Shown here one piece after another: positions 56,296 through 64,000 of a DNA stretch of 64,000 nucleotides. The position numbers were made by a program, and so were the translations under genes. The stretch lies in NCBI GenBank assembly GCA_035651155.1, contig DASRGG010000016.1, forward strand, positions 1-64,000, given 5' to 3'. The notes under the pieces are model-generated. The model was not told the DNA's origin. It worked only from the letters and a program-made list of their open reading frames with translations, and did not search any database. Each line of letters begins with the position of its first letter. The stretch's first letter is position 1. This DNA comes from CF-39 sp035651155. Its GTDB lineage: Bacteria; Chloroflexota; Limnocylindria; P2-11E.

Positions 56296-57170
56296 TGGAC
56301 GCGCCGATGCGCTCGCTCCTCTTTACGCCCGGCCATCGCGAGACCATGGTCGCGCGGGTCATCGACGCGAAGCCGGGGGCGGCGCCGGACGTCGCGCTCC
56401 TCGATCTCGAGGACTCGGTCCCGGCCGCGGAGAAGGAGAACGCGCGGCGCGCCATCGCGTCCGCGCTCGCGCGTCCCCGCAACGGGGCGCTGCGCTACGT
56501 GCGCACCGGCCGCGCGCTCTCGGACGACGCGGAGGCGGACCTCGCGGCGGCGGTGCGCCCGGGGCTCGACGGCATCCTCGCGCCGAAGGTGGAGCGCCCG
56601 GAGGAGCTCGCGCTCCTGGACGAGACGCTCGCCGAGCGCGAGGCCGAGGCCGGGCTCGCGAGGGGCTCGCTCCATGTGATCGCCGCGATCGAGAGCGCGG
56701 CCGCGCTCATCGACGCGCCGCGCATCGCCCGGGCGCCGCGGGTCATCGGGCTCATGTTCGGATCGGAGGACTTCGCCGCGGACCTGGGCCTGCCGACGCG
56801 CCGCGAGGGCGAGGCCGCGGAGCTGCTCTACGCGCGCTCGGCGATCGTCGTCGCGGCGGTGGCCGCCCGCGTCCTCGCGTTCGACGGCATCTGGGCGGAC
56901 TTCAAGGACGAGGCGGGGCTGCGAGCCGACGCGCTCCGCGGCCGGCGGCTCGGATTCGCCGGCAAGCAGTGCATCCATCCCGGTCAGATCGCGGTCGTGA
57001 ACGAGATCTTCTCGCCGTCGCCCGACGAGGCCGCCCACGCGCGCCGGGTCGTCGAGGCCTACGACGCCGCGCTGGCGAAGGGGCTCGGGGCCGTCGCCCT
57101 CGATGGCGAGATGCTCGACCCGCCGATCGTCGAGCGCGCGCGGCGCGTGCTCAGGATGACGCGGTCGTGA
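56295..57170 (+). CDS. CitE-like CoA-ester lyase (HpcH/HpaI aldolase family)
   Basis: 291 residues. RSLLFTPGHRETMVARVIDA, VALLDLEDSVPAAEKENAR with the metal-binding acidic residues, RYVRTGRAL, GILAPKVERPEELALLDETL, IESAAALIDAP and GSEDFAADLGLPTRR are characteristic of CitE/Mcl-type lyases; GFAGKQCIHPGQIAVVNEIF is the C-terminal signature. It would split a malyl- or citramalyl-type CoA ester. ATG overlaps the dehydrogenase stop, confirming an operon with the MaoC gene. Confidence 0.92.
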   Translation: MDAPMRSLLFTPGHRETMVARVIDAKPGAAPDVALLDLEDSVPAAEKENARRAIASALARPRNGALRYVRTGRALSDDAEADLAAAVRPGLDGILAPKVERPEELALLDETLAEREAEAGLARGSLHVIAAIESAAALIDAPRIARAPRVIGLMFGSEDFAADLGLPTRREGEAAELLYARSAIVVAAVAARVLAFDGIWADFKDEAGLRADALRGRRLGFAGKQCIHPGQIAVVNEIFSPSPDEAAHARRVVEAYDAALAKGLGAVALDGEMLDPPIVERARRVLRMTRS

Positions 57171-57570
57171 GGTCGCGGGCGGTGAGCGCGAGGATCGCCA
57201 CGGAGCAGACGGCGACGCTCACGCACCAGGGACAGATCGCCCCGAGCACGAACACCTCGACGTAGGAGAGGTACGCGACGTACAGCGTCGCGCCGAGCGC
57301 GAGGCCGAAGAGCGCGGCGTCGAGACGCGGGTCGTCGCTCGCGAGTCGCGCGACCGCGACCGCGAGGATCGCGGCCATGCCGACGAGGCCGAGGAGCGCG
57401 ACGGGGACCGGCCCGAGCATCGAGTAGCGGCTTGTCTGCACGACCTCGCATCCGCCGACGCCGACGCAGAGCGCGAGCGATCCCGAGTAGTGGACCCAGG
57501 TCAGGTAGGCCGAGACCGTGGTCCCGACGACCGCGAGCGCGACCGCGAGCCGCCGGCTCGTGATGCTCAG
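57151..57570 (-). CDS. Vitamin K epoxide reductase (VKOR)-family protein
   Basis: 139 residues, four membrane helices. Conserved cysteines: Cys35 and Cys41 in the loop LCVGVGGCEVVQTSRYSMLG, and the CXXC of GAICPWCVSVAVC (Cys113, Cys116). Bacterial VKOR re-oxidises a DsbA-like protein, and a DsbA-like gene lies directly upstream, its stop overlapping the start. No ATG, GTG or TTG precedes the conserved region; a CTG at 57570 that overlaps the upstream stop (CTGA) is the best start candidate. Confidence 0.88.
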   Translation of the reverse strand: MSITSRRLAVALAVVGTTVSAYLTWVHYSGSLALCVGVGGCEVVQTSRYSMLGPVPVALLGLVGMAAILAVAVARLASDDPRLDAALFGLALGATLYVAYLSYVEVFVLGAICPWCVSVAVCSVAILALTARDLTTASS

Positions 57571-58307
57571 CGGCCCGCGAGGAGCGGGTCGATGATGTTC
57601 TTCATCTCGTCGAACGAGTACGCGCCCTCGAGCTTGCGTCCGTTCACGTACAGGGTCGGCGTCTTCGACACGCCCTTGCCCTGCCCGACCTTCTGCTCGT
57701 CGCGGACCGTCTGCGCGTACTTCCCGGAATCCACGCACGCGGCGAAGCCCGGGCCCAGTCCGAGGTCGGCGCCCATCTTCTTCAGGTTGTCCTTGGAGAA
57801 GGTGCCTCTGTTCTCGCCGGCCTGGGACGCGTACAGCTTGTCGTGGAATTCGAAGAACTTGCCCTGCTCGCCGGCGCACTCGGCGGCCTCGGCCGCCCAG
57901 TTCGACTCCGCACCGAGGAACGCGAAGTGGTGGAAGACGATCTTCACCTGCCCCTTGGCCACGTACGTCGCGAGGAGCTGCGGCTCCGTCTGACGCGCGA
58001 AGATCCCACAGGCCGGACACTGGAAGTCGGCCCACTCCTCGATGGTGACCGGGGCGTTCGCGTCGCCGCGGGTGTGGCCGTTCTGCGTGATGTTCGGCGG
58101 CACGGTCGTGACCGCGGCCGGCGCCGTGCTCGCGTTGCCGACGTAGATGAGCACCGCGACCGCGACGACGGCGAGCGCGGAGGCGCCGACGATCCAGCTC
58201 CGCGGCGTGGCGCCTCGGCGGGCCGAGCGCGCCGGACCGGCCTGCCGGGCGGACTCGGACTGTCGCGCTTCGCGGCGCCGCTGCGCGCGGGTGGTCTGTC
58301 GAGGCAT
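57567..58307 (-). CDS. Membrane-anchored DsbA-like thiol oxidoreductase
   Basis: 246 residues, ATG 58307. A basic N-terminus and one membrane helix (SWIVGASALAVVAVAVLIYV, about 38-57) are followed by a thioredoxin fold with active-site WADFQCPACGIFARQ (Cys97, Cys100), FHHFAFLGAESNWAAEAAEC and cis-Pro loop VSKTPTLYVNGRKLEG. It catalyses disulfide formation outside the cell, with the VKOR protein as its likely oxidant. Confidence 0.93.
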   Translation of the reverse strand: MPRQTTRAQRRREARQSESARQAGPARSARRGATPRSWIVGASALAVVAVAVLIYVGNASTAPAAVTTVPPNITQNGHTRGDANAPVTIEEWADFQCPACGIFARQTEPQLLATYVAKGQVKIVFHHFAFLGAESNWAAEAAECAGEQGKFFEFHDKLYASQAGENRGTFSKDNLKKMGADLGLGPGFAACVDSGKYAQTVRDEQKVGQGKGVSKTPTLYVNGRKLEGAYSFDEMKNIIDPLLAGR

Positions 58308-58373
58308 CGTCCGATGGTACGGAAGCACAGTCCCGTCCTCGCAAGTGCCGAAGGTCTCTAGACTCGGAAACCC

Positions 58374-58652
58374 ATGCCGGTGGACCGCGAGCGCTATCGG
58401 AGCCTGGCCGGCTCGTTCCCGACGGGCGTGGCGATCATCGCCGCCCGCGGCGCGGACCGCGCGCCGATCCCGGTCGAGTCGTCGGTCGCGTACGCCGAAT
58501 GCCTGACCGACCGCACCATCGAAGCCGGCGATCACTGGATCGTCACCGGACGCGTCGAGGGCGGCGAGGTCCTCGGCGGAACGCCGCTCCTGTATGGCCG
58601 GCGTACCTACGCGGCCTGGCCCGAGGAGCGGCCGGCGCCGCGGGTCGGCTGA
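58374..58652 (+). CDS. Flavin-reductase-like protein with internal deletion
   Basis: 92 residues; members of this flavin reductase/FMN-binding split-barrel family are usually about 160. The N-terminus VDRERYRSLAGSFPTGVAII and the C-terminal half (SVAYAECLTDRTIEAGDHWI, VTGRVEGGEVLGGTPLLYGR) match the two ends, but the FMN-binding centre (about 60-75 residues) is absent, in frame. It may be non-functional or reshaped. Its stop overlaps the FAH-family gene. Confidence 0.6.
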   Translation: MPVDRERYRSLAGSFPTGVAIIAARGADRAPIPVESSVAYAECLTDRTIEAGDHWIVTGRVEGGEVLGGTPLLYGRRTYAAWPEERPAPRVG

Positions 58653-59569
58653 TGCGCCTCGCCACGTTCGACAGCGGCCGAGGTCCACGCGCGAGCGTCG
58701 TCGCGGCCGACGGCACGGTCGTTCCCGCGAGCGAGCTCGTGCCCGGCGCGCCCGACGACATGGTCGCGCTCATCGCCGCGGGCGACGAGCTTCACGGCCG
58801 GCTGCGCGCCGCCGCGCAACGGGCTCGCGGCGGCACCGCGCTGCGCGCGGGGCGGCTGCTCGCGCCGATCCCGCGTCCCGCGCGCGATGTGTTCTGCGTG
58901 GGCTGGAACTACTCCGAGCATTTCCAGGAGGGCGCCCAGTTCCGCGCGGCGCAGGGCGCGCCCGGTCAGCAGGAGATTCCGGAATTCCCGGCGCTCTTCT
59001 CCAAGAATCCCGCGACGGTGACAGGCCCCGACTCGCCGATCTGGTTCCCGGCCCCGCACTCCGACCAGCTCGACTGGGAGGTCGAGCTCGCGGTGATCAT
59101 CGGCCGCGGCGGCCGCGACATCGGCGAGGCCGACGCGATGTCGCACGTCTTCGGGTACACCTGCGGCAACGACGTCTCGGTCCGCGACGTGCAGCGGCGT
59201 CACGGCGGCCAGTGGTTCAAGGGGAAGAACTTCGACAGCCACATGCCGCTCGGGCCGTGGATCGTGACGGCGGACTCGCTCGATCCGAGCGCGCTCGCCG
59301 TGCGGACGCGCGTGAACGGCGTCACCAAGCAGGATTCGAACACGCGGTTCATGGTGTTCAAGATCCCTCGGCTGATCCGCGAGTTCTCGGCGGGATGCGA
59401 GCTCGTGCCCGGCGACATCCTCATCACCGGCACGCCCGAGGGCGTCGGGTTCGCGCGCAAGCCTCCGGAGTTCATGAAGATCGGCGATGTGGTCGAGGTC
59501 GAGATCGAGGGCATCGGCGTCCTACGCAATACGGTCCAGGGGAGGTCGTCGTCATGGGAACGAACGTGA
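58652..59569 (+). CDS. Fumarylacetoacetate hydrolase (FAH) family protein
   Basis: 305 residues. DVFCVGWNYSEHFQEGAQFR, FPALFSKNPATVTGPDSPIW and LDWEVELAVIIGRGGRDIGE (metal-binding Glu residues), GYTCGNDVSVRDVQRRHGGQ, WFKGKNFDSHMPLGPWIVTA and TGTPEGVGFARKPP are FAH signatures. Members cleave C-C bonds or isomerise hydroxyacid or aromatic breakdown products. ATG 58652 overlaps the previous gene (TGATG); the end overlaps the next gene by 16 nt. Confidence 0.93.
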   Translation: MRLATFDSGRGPRASVVAADGTVVPASELVPGAPDDMVALIAAGDELHGRLRAAAQRARGGTALRAGRLLAPIPRPARDVFCVGWNYSEHFQEGAQFRAAQGAPGQQEIPEFPALFSKNPATVTGPDSPIWFPAPHSDQLDWEVELAVIIGRGGRDIGEADAMSHVFGYTCGNDVSVRDVQRRHGGQWFKGKNFDSHMPLGPWIVTADSLDPSALAVRTRVNGVTKQDSNTRFMVFKIPRLIREFSAGCELVPGDILITGTPEGVGFARKPPEFMKIGDVVEVEIEGIGVLRNTVQGRSSSWERT

Positions 59570-60243
59570 CATTCAAGGCGAACGGCGGGACGGCGAGCGG
59601 CTATCTGGCGGTGCCGGCATCCGGCAAGGGCCCCGGGGTGATCGTGATCCAGGAGTGGTGGGGGCTCAACGACCAGATCAGGGGCGTGGCCGACATGTTC
59701 GCGAAGGAGGGCTTCGTCGCGCTCGCGCCCGACTTCTATCACGGCAAGGGCGCGAAGATCGGCGAGCCGGACGCGGCGCAGAAGCTGATGATGGAGTTCT
59801 TCCAGGCCAACGACGCGGCAAAGGACGCGCGCGGAGCGGCCGAGTACCTCGCGTCGCATCCGGCGGTCACGAGCGCGAAGGTCGGCACGATCGGGTTCTG
59901 CATGGGAGGCTTCCTCGCCATCCTCGTCGGGAGCGTCGCGCCCGATCGCGTCGCGGCCGTCGTCGACTGCTACGGGGTGGGGCAGCGCGTCCCGGACCTG
60001 GGGCCGATGCGCGGTATCCCGATCCTCGGCATCTTCGGTGGCAGGGACCACGGCGCCAACGCCGAGGCCATCGCCGCGCTGGAGAAGAGCGCTCGGGAGG
60101 CCGGCGTGCCGTTCACGAAGCACGTGTACCCGGAGGCGGATCACGCGTTCCTCAACGAGCAGCGCAAGGACGTCTACCGCCCCGCGGACGCCGAGGATGC
60201 GTGGGGGAAGATCCTTCCGTTCCTGAAGAGCAACGTGCGGTGA
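59554..60243 (+). CDS. Dienelactone hydrolase family protein
   Basis: 229 residues, ATG 59554 with GGGGAGG 9 nt upstream, inside the end of the FAH-family gene. Alpha/beta hydrolase with nucleophile Cys116 in KVGTIGFCMGGFLAILVGSV, acid in IFGGRDHGANAEA and His in VYPEADHAFLNEQ; IVIQEWWGLNDQIRGVADMF is the family start. Family members open dienelactone rings in chlorocatechol-like degradation; the substrate here is unknown. Confidence 0.94.
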   Translation: MGTNVTFKANGGTASGYLAVPASGKGPGVIVIQEWWGLNDQIRGVADMFAKEGFVALAPDFYHGKGAKIGEPDAAQKLMMEFFQANDAAKDARGAAEYLASHPAVTSAKVGTIGFCMGGFLAILVGSVAPDRVAAVVDCYGVGQRVPDLGPMRGIPILGIFGGRDHGANAEAIAALEKSAREAGVPFTKHVYPEADHAFLNEQRKDVYRPADAEDAWGKILPFLKSNVR

Positions 60244-60263
60244 GGTAACATGCTGTCCCAGTG

Positions 60264-60280
60264 ATTCATGAATTCGTGAA
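60264..60280. promoter_or_regulatory. AT-rich palindromic operator candidate before the ArsR gene
   Basis: ATTCATGAAT (60264-60273) is a perfect palindrome overlapped by TTCGTGAA (60273-60280), giving two TTCRTGAA units end to end in an AT-rich island of this GC-rich genome. It lies 28 nt before the ArsR-type GTG start, where an ArsR dimer operator would sit. Recognition is inference. Confidence 0.45.
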
Positions 60281-60307
60281 AATTGCATTCGCCTGAGCGC
60301 GGATGCC

Positions 60308-60694
60308 GTGCGGGACGGCGGCCAGCCCCTCCACCACTTCAAGGCAGAGCTCTTCAAGGCACTCGGCCATCCACAGCGGCTTCGTATGCTCGAGCTGCTG
60401 CGCGACGGTGAGATGAGCGTTCGCGATCTGCTGCGCGAGCTCCACGTCGAGCCTTCGACGGCCTCGCAGCAGCTCGGCGTGCTCCGGACGCAGGGCGTGG
60501 TCGAGAGCCGCCGCAGCGGGTCCACCGTCATGTATCGCCTGCGCGATCCGCTCGTCGCCGAGCTGCTCGACGTCGGCCGGCGCGTCTTCGCGAGACAGGT
60601 CGCCGACATGCAGCACCTGCTCGACGCGGACGCGCGCGCGACGTCGGCGAAGCGATCGCGGTCCAGGCGCCAGCCGGCCCGTCGTCGAGCCTAG
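60308..60694 (+). CDS. ArsR-family winged-helix regulator
   Basis: 128 residues from GTG 60308. HHFKAELFKALGHPQRLRML and ELLRDGEMSVRDLLRELHVE, PSTASQQLGVLRTQGVVESR and RSGSTVMYRLRDPLV are the ArsR/SmtB helix-turn-helix and wing. No cysteine metal site is visible, so the signal is unknown. The C-terminus is basic. A palindrome lies upstream, and the Hyf-like genes start 11 nt downstream, suggesting that it controls them or shares their transcript. Confidence 0.9.
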   Translation: MRDGGQPLHHFKAELFKALGHPQRLRMLELLRDGEMSVRDLLRELHVEPSTASQQLGVLRTQGVVESRRSGSTVMYRLRDPLVAELLDVGRRVFARQVADMQHLLDADARATSAKRSRSRRQPARRRA

Positions 60695-60705
60695 GCGGTG
60701 ATCCC

Positions 60706-62514
60706 TTGAGCATGCCGGGACCGCTCCCGGATCTCGTGCTGACCTGGCAGCTCGACGGTCTGGGCGCGTTCTTCGCCGCCCTCATCGCCGTCGTGAGCGG
60801 GCTCGCGGCGGTCTATGCGGTGGGGCACCGCTCGCATGGACCCGGCTTCCGCGGCAGCGGGCTCCTCTTCGCGCTCTTCGTCCTCTCCATGGTCGCGGTC
60901 GTCCTCGCCGCCGACGCCTTCTCGTTCCTCGCGGCGTGGGAGACGATGTCGCTCGCCTCGTTCGGGCTCGTGCTGACCGACCACCGGCGCAGCGACGTCC
61001 GGCGGTCGGCGTGGATGTACGTCGTGATGACCCACACCGCGACGGCGTTCATCGTCGTGGCGTTCCTCACGCTCGCGCGCGCGACCGGCTCGCTCTCGTT
61101 CGCCGACTGGTCGGCGCGTTCGAGCGGGCTCGACGCGACGACGGCGAGCCTCGTCTTCGTCCTCGGACTGCTTGGCTTCGGCACGAAGGCAGGCATGATC
61201 CCGCTGCACGTGTGGCTGCCGCGCGCGCATCCCGTCGCGCCGTCCCACGTGTCGGCCGTGATGTCCGGCGTGATGATCAAGCTCGGGATCTACGGCCTCG
61301 TCCGCCTGACGTTCGATTGGCTCGCGGCCGGACCCGCCTGGTGGGGATCGCTCGTCCTGATCCTCGGCGCGGCTTCCGCCGTGCTCGGCGTCCTCTACGC
61401 GCTCATGGAGCACGATCTCAAGCGGCTGCTGGCGTATCACAGCGTGGAGAACATCGGCATCATCCTCCTCGGCCTCGGGACCGCCATCGTCGGACGATCG
61501 CTCGGGCTCCCCGGGATCGTGGCGCTCGGCCTGACCGCGGCGCTCTTCCACGTCGCCAACCACGCGACGTTCAAGGCGCTGCTGTTCCTCGGAGCGGGCG
61601 CGATCGACGGAGCCGTCGGGACGCGCGACATCGAGCGCCTCGGCGGTCTCATCCGGCGGATGCCGGGGACCGCGATCTGCTTCCTGATCGGCAGCGCGGC
61701 GATCTCCGCGCTGCCTCCGTTGAACGGCTTCGCGAGCGAATGGCTGACCTTCCAGGCCCTGCTCTCGCTCGGGCGCTCCGGCGTGAACGCGGCGACGGCG
61801 CTGCTGCCGCTGCTCGCCGGCGGCGCCCTCGCGCTCACCGGAGCGCTCGCGCTCGCGTGCTTCGTCAAGGCGTTCGGCGTGAGCTTCCTCGCCCTGCCGC
61901 GCAGCCCGCGGGCCGCGGCCGCCCACGACGCGAGCGTCCTCGAGCTCGTGCCGATGGCCACGCTCGCCGCCGCGTGCGTGGCGCTCGGTGTCGGCGCCTC
62001 CCCCACGGTCGCGCTGATCGGAGCGCTCGTGCCGAGCGCCACGCTCGGCGGCGGGCTCGCGCTCGGGCCGTTCGATACCTCGAGCGGACGCCTCGCGCTC
62101 CCGGGGATCGCGCTCGCGCTCGCGTGCGTCGGCGGCCTCGCCGCCGCCGCCCCGCGGCTCCTGGGCCGCGTGTCCACGCGGGTCGGCGAGACCTGGGCGT
62201 GCGGCGTGACGCTCCACCCCATCCACGGATACACGTCGACCGCGTTCGCGAAGCCGATCCGTCTGATGTTCCGCGGCATCGTGCGTCCGGTCCGCGACGT
62301 CGAGATCGTCCGCCGTGCCGGCACGCGGTTCGCCGCGAGCATCCGGTACCGCGCGCAGGTCGCGCCGGTCTTCGAGCGCTACGTGTACCGCGCGGTCACC
62401 GAGACGCTCGTCCTCGGCGCGCACCTGGTCCGTCGCGCGCAGAACGGATCGCTCCAGACCTACCTCGCGTATCTCTTCGTCGCGCTCCTGGCGACGCTGG
62501 TGCTCGCGCGATGA
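60706..62514 (+). CDS. Hydrogenase-4 component B / NuoL-M-like membrane subunit
   Basis: 602 residues, about fourteen membrane helices, proton-pumping Mrp-antiporter/NuoL fold. Key stretches: WETMSLASFGLVLTDHRRSD, FGTKAGMIPLHVWLPRAHPV (TM7 Lys), APSHVSAVMSGVMIKLGIYG, HDLKRLLAYHSVENIGIILL and HVANHATFKALLFLGAGAID. The GHxxGH-like variation and length match HyfB/HycC. A TTG at 60706 or ATG at 60712 is the start. It begins a hyfB-C-E-like order, part of a group 4 hydrogenase-related membrane complex. Confidence 0.92.
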   Translation: MSMPGPLPDLVLTWQLDGLGAFFAALIAVVSGLAAVYAVGHRSHGPGFRGSGLLFALFVLSMVAVVLAADAFSFLAAWETMSLASFGLVLTDHRRSDVRRSAWMYVVMTHTATAFIVVAFLTLARATGSLSFADWSARSSGLDATTASLVFVLGLLGFGTKAGMIPLHVWLPRAHPVAPSHVSAVMSGVMIKLGIYGLVRLTFDWLAAGPAWWGSLVLILGAASAVLGVLYALMEHDLKRLLAYHSVENIGIILLGLGTAIVGRSLGLPGIVALGLTAALFHVANHATFKALLFLGAGAIDGAVGTRDIERLGGLIRRMPGTAICFLIGSAAISALPPLNGFASEWLTFQALLSLGRSGVNAATALLPLLAGGALALTGALALACFVKAFGVSFLALPRSPRAAAAHDASVLELVPMATLAAACVALGVGASPTVALIGALVPSATLGGGLALGPFDTSSGRLALPGIALALACVGGLAAAAPRLLGRVSTRVGETWACGVTLHPIHGYTSTAFAKPIRLMFRGIVRPVRDVEIVRRAGTRFAASIRYRAQVAPVFERYVYRAVTETLVLGAHLVRRAQNGSLQTYLAYLFVALLATLVLAR

Positions 62515-63458
62515 GCGAGGCGTGGACCGTCGCGGGATCCGCGATCGCCCAGCTCGTGCTCTTCGTGGCGCTCGCGCCCGGAGTGAACGGCGTCGTGAAG
62601 CGGATGAAGGCGGCGCTCCAGGGACGGAACGGACCGCCGATCCTGCAGCCGTACTTCGACCTCATGAAGCTCCTGCGAAAGGACACCGTCGTCTCGGAGC
62701 ACGCGTCGGCGATCACGCGATGGGCGCCGATCGTCTACGCGTCGGCATTCGCGACGGCCGCCCTCCTCGTCCCGGCGCTCTGGTGGCCGGCGCCGCTCGG
62801 CGGATGGGGCGACGCGATCGCGATCGTCGGTCTCTTCGCGCTCGCCCGCGTCGCGCTCGCGCTCGCCGGCCTCGACGCCGGAAGCGCGTTCGGCGGCATG
62901 GGCTCGAGCCGCGAGGTCGCCGTCGCGGCGCTGGCGGAGCCGGCGCTGCTCCTCGCGCTCCTCGCGGTCGGGTGGCGTACCGGCGGCACCGATATCTCGT
63001 CGGCCGGCCTCTGGGTCAACGACCATGCCGCCGCGGTCCTCGCGCCGAGCCAGCTGCTGGCACTCGTCGCCATGTTCGTGGCGGTCATCGCCGAGACGGG
63101 GCGCGTGCCGGCCGACAACCCCGACACGCACCTCGAGCTCACGATGATCCACGAGGGCATGCTGATCGAATACTCGGGCCGGCCGCTCGGCGTGCTCGTG
63201 TGGGCGACGCTGGTGAAGCAGCTCACGCTGTTCTCGCTGCTCATCGCGCTCTTCGTGCCGTTCGGCATGGCACGCGCCGCCCTCGACGCGCCCCTCGCGA
63301 TCGCCGCGTTCGGCGCGAAGCTCCTGCTGCTCGCCGCGGTGATGGCGGTCGTCGAGTCGGCGAGCGCCAAGCTCCGCATCCTCAAGCTTCCCGAGCTCCT
63401 CGGCGCGGCCTCGGCGCTGGCGGTCCTCGCGCTCGTCGCGGAGCTCGTCGTCGGATGA
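62511..63458 (+). CDS. HyfC/HycD-like (NuoH-type) membrane subunit
   Basis: 315 residues, about eight helices. The NuoH-like loops PPILQPYFDLMKLLRKDTVV and VIAETGRVPADNPDTHLELT (quinone-cavity region equivalents, Glu and Asp residues), followed by MIHEGMLIEYSGRPL, identify the HycD/HyfC group. It anchors the soluble hydrogenase-like arm to the membrane. ATG overlaps the upstream gene's stop and the stop overlaps the next gene (ATGA). Confidence 0.92.
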   Translation: MSEAWTVAGSAIAQLVLFVALAPGVNGVVKRMKAALQGRNGPPILQPYFDLMKLLRKDTVVSEHASAITRWAPIVYASAFATAALLVPALWWPAPLGGWGDAIAIVGLFALARVALALAGLDAGSAFGGMGSSREVAVAALAEPALLLALLAVGWRTGGTDISSAGLWVNDHAAAVLAPSQLLALVAMFVAVIAETGRVPADNPDTHLELTMIHEGMLIEYSGRPLGVLVWATLVKQLTLFSLLIALFVPFGMARAALDAPLAIAAFGAKLLLLAAVMAVVESASAKLRILKLPELLGAASALAVLALVAELVVG

Positions 63459-64000
63459 TCGACGCGACGACCGTCGTCGACGCGCTCGCCGTCGCGCTGC
63501 TCGCGGCGGCGCTCGCCAGCGTCGCCATGCGTGGCCTGGTGGCCGGCGTGTGGCTCCTCGTGGTCCAGTCGACCCTGCTCGCGCTCGTCGCGGCCACCAT
63601 CGCGGTGGCGTCGGGTGTCGGACACATGTGGGCGGCCGCGGGACTCACGCTCGCGGTGCGGGCGATCGCGGTACCGGCCGTCCTGTTCCTCGTCCTGGGT
63701 CGCGTCGCGCTCCGGCGCGAGATGCGACCGATCCTCACCACCCGCGTGGCGCTCCTCGCGGGGGTCGGTCTGACGCTCGTGGCCTTCTCCGCCGCGGGGC
63801 GGCTCGAGCTCTCGGCCGCCTATCCCGCGCCGCGCGCGCTTCCGGTATCGCTGTCGCTGACGTTCATCGGCGTCCTGCTCATGGCGACGCGGCGCAAGGC
63901 GATCTCCCAGCTCATCGGCCTCATCACCGTCGAGAACGGGATCTTCCTCAGCGGGCTGATCGCGACGCTCGGGCTGCCGCTCTTCGTCGAGATCGGCATC
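63455..64000 (+). CDS. HyfE-like membrane subunit (partial, runs off the window)
   Basis: At least 182 residues from ATG 63455; the gene is cut by the window end. The N-terminal helices and the region RRKAISQLIGLITVENGIFL, SGLIATLGLPLFVEIGI match HyfE (a NuoK-like protein with a conserved Glu in a helix: VENGIFLSGL). It continues the hyfB-C-E order. Genes for HyfF and the HyfG/HyfI large and small subunits would be expected next. Confidence 0.88.
   Translation, partial: MIDATTVVDALAVALLAAALASVAMRGLVAGVWLLVVQSTLLALVAATIAVASGVGHMWAAAGLTLAVRAIAVPAVLFLVLGRVALRREMRPILTTRVALLAGVGLTLVAFSAAGRLELSAAYPAPRALPVSLSLTFIGVLLMATRRKAISQLIGLITVENGIFLSGLIATLGLPLFVEIGI

Noticed and set aside
1..64000. CRISPR arrays, insertion sequences, rRNA genes or prophage
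   Set aside because: No array of spaced repeats, transposase, rRNA or phage structural gene was found; the holin-like gene at 41746 is a chromosomal family.

Overview
The window is about 70% GC bacterial chromosome with tightly packed genes, many 1-4 nt start/stop overlaps (ATGA, TGATG, GTGA) and frequent GTG/TTG starts. The first 18 kb is an unbroken S10-spc-alpha ribosomal super-operon. The eukaryote-type (alpha2) glycyl-tRNA synthetase, the cdaA-cdaR-glmM block, the dnaG-rpoD pair and the HyfB/HyfC/HyfE-like membrane genes fit a high-GC Terrabacteria lineage. My best guess is an uncultured Chloroflexota relative (Limnocylindria/Ellin6529-like), but this is inference from style and gene order and was not tested by phylogeny.

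Layout. 1-18094: 3' end of tuf, then rpsJ-rplC-rplD-rplW-rplB-rpsS-rplV-rpsC-rplP-rpmC-rpsQ, rplN-rplX-rplE-rpsN-rpsH-rplF-rplR-rpsE-rpmD-rplO-secY-adk-map-infA, rpmJ-rpsM-rpsK-rpsD-rpoA-rplQ-truA-rplM-rpsI. Almost all junctions are overlaps. Three are instead filled by related 89-98 nt hairpin-bearing leaders, in front of rpsS, rpsE and adk. Several ribosomal proteins carry long Lys/Ala/Thr/Pro-rich tails. 18130-36090, all on the plus strand: a TPR-like gene; the c-di-AMP and amino-sugar block cdaA-cdaR-glmM-glmS; acpS-nnrD-alr; a secreted metalloprotease; galU; a G5/lytic transglycosylase protein; rsmA-ispE; a KGG-repeat stress protein; tRNA-Gln; glmU; a CorC/CNNM protein; cdd. The common theme is cell-envelope precursor synthesis.

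36140-42138: minus-strand bPH2 protein and polyprenyl synthase, plus-strand recO-glyS and two membrane proteins, then a minus-strand holin-like/DUF3618-like pair. 42278-50679: ppdK, a 470-nt region with little in it, dgt, a YefM/RelE-type toxin-antitoxin pair with a palindromic operator, and dnaG-rpoD ending in a clear rho-independent terminator. 50679-53312: nitroreductase, small proteins and a polytopic membrane protein.

53343-53705 holds the most striking element: a tRNA gene (best read as tRNA-Thr with anticodon UGU) interrupted in the anticodon loop by a compact group I intron of about 206 nt. A strong terminator follows, and then a gene for a protein with two zinc-finger units and two HNH-like units, a plausible homing endonuclease that lies outside the intron. 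54650-60243 is metabolic: MaoC hydratase, acyl-CoA dehydrogenase and CitE-like lyase in one operon; a DsbA-like/VKOR oxidative folding pair on the minus strand; an internally shortened flavin-reductase-like gene; an FAH-family hydrolase; a dienelactone hydrolase. 60308 to the end: an ArsR-type regulator with an AT-rich palindrome upstream, then the start of a hydrogenase-4/formate-hydrogenlyase-like membrane module (hyfB, hyfC, hyfE-like) that runs out of the window.
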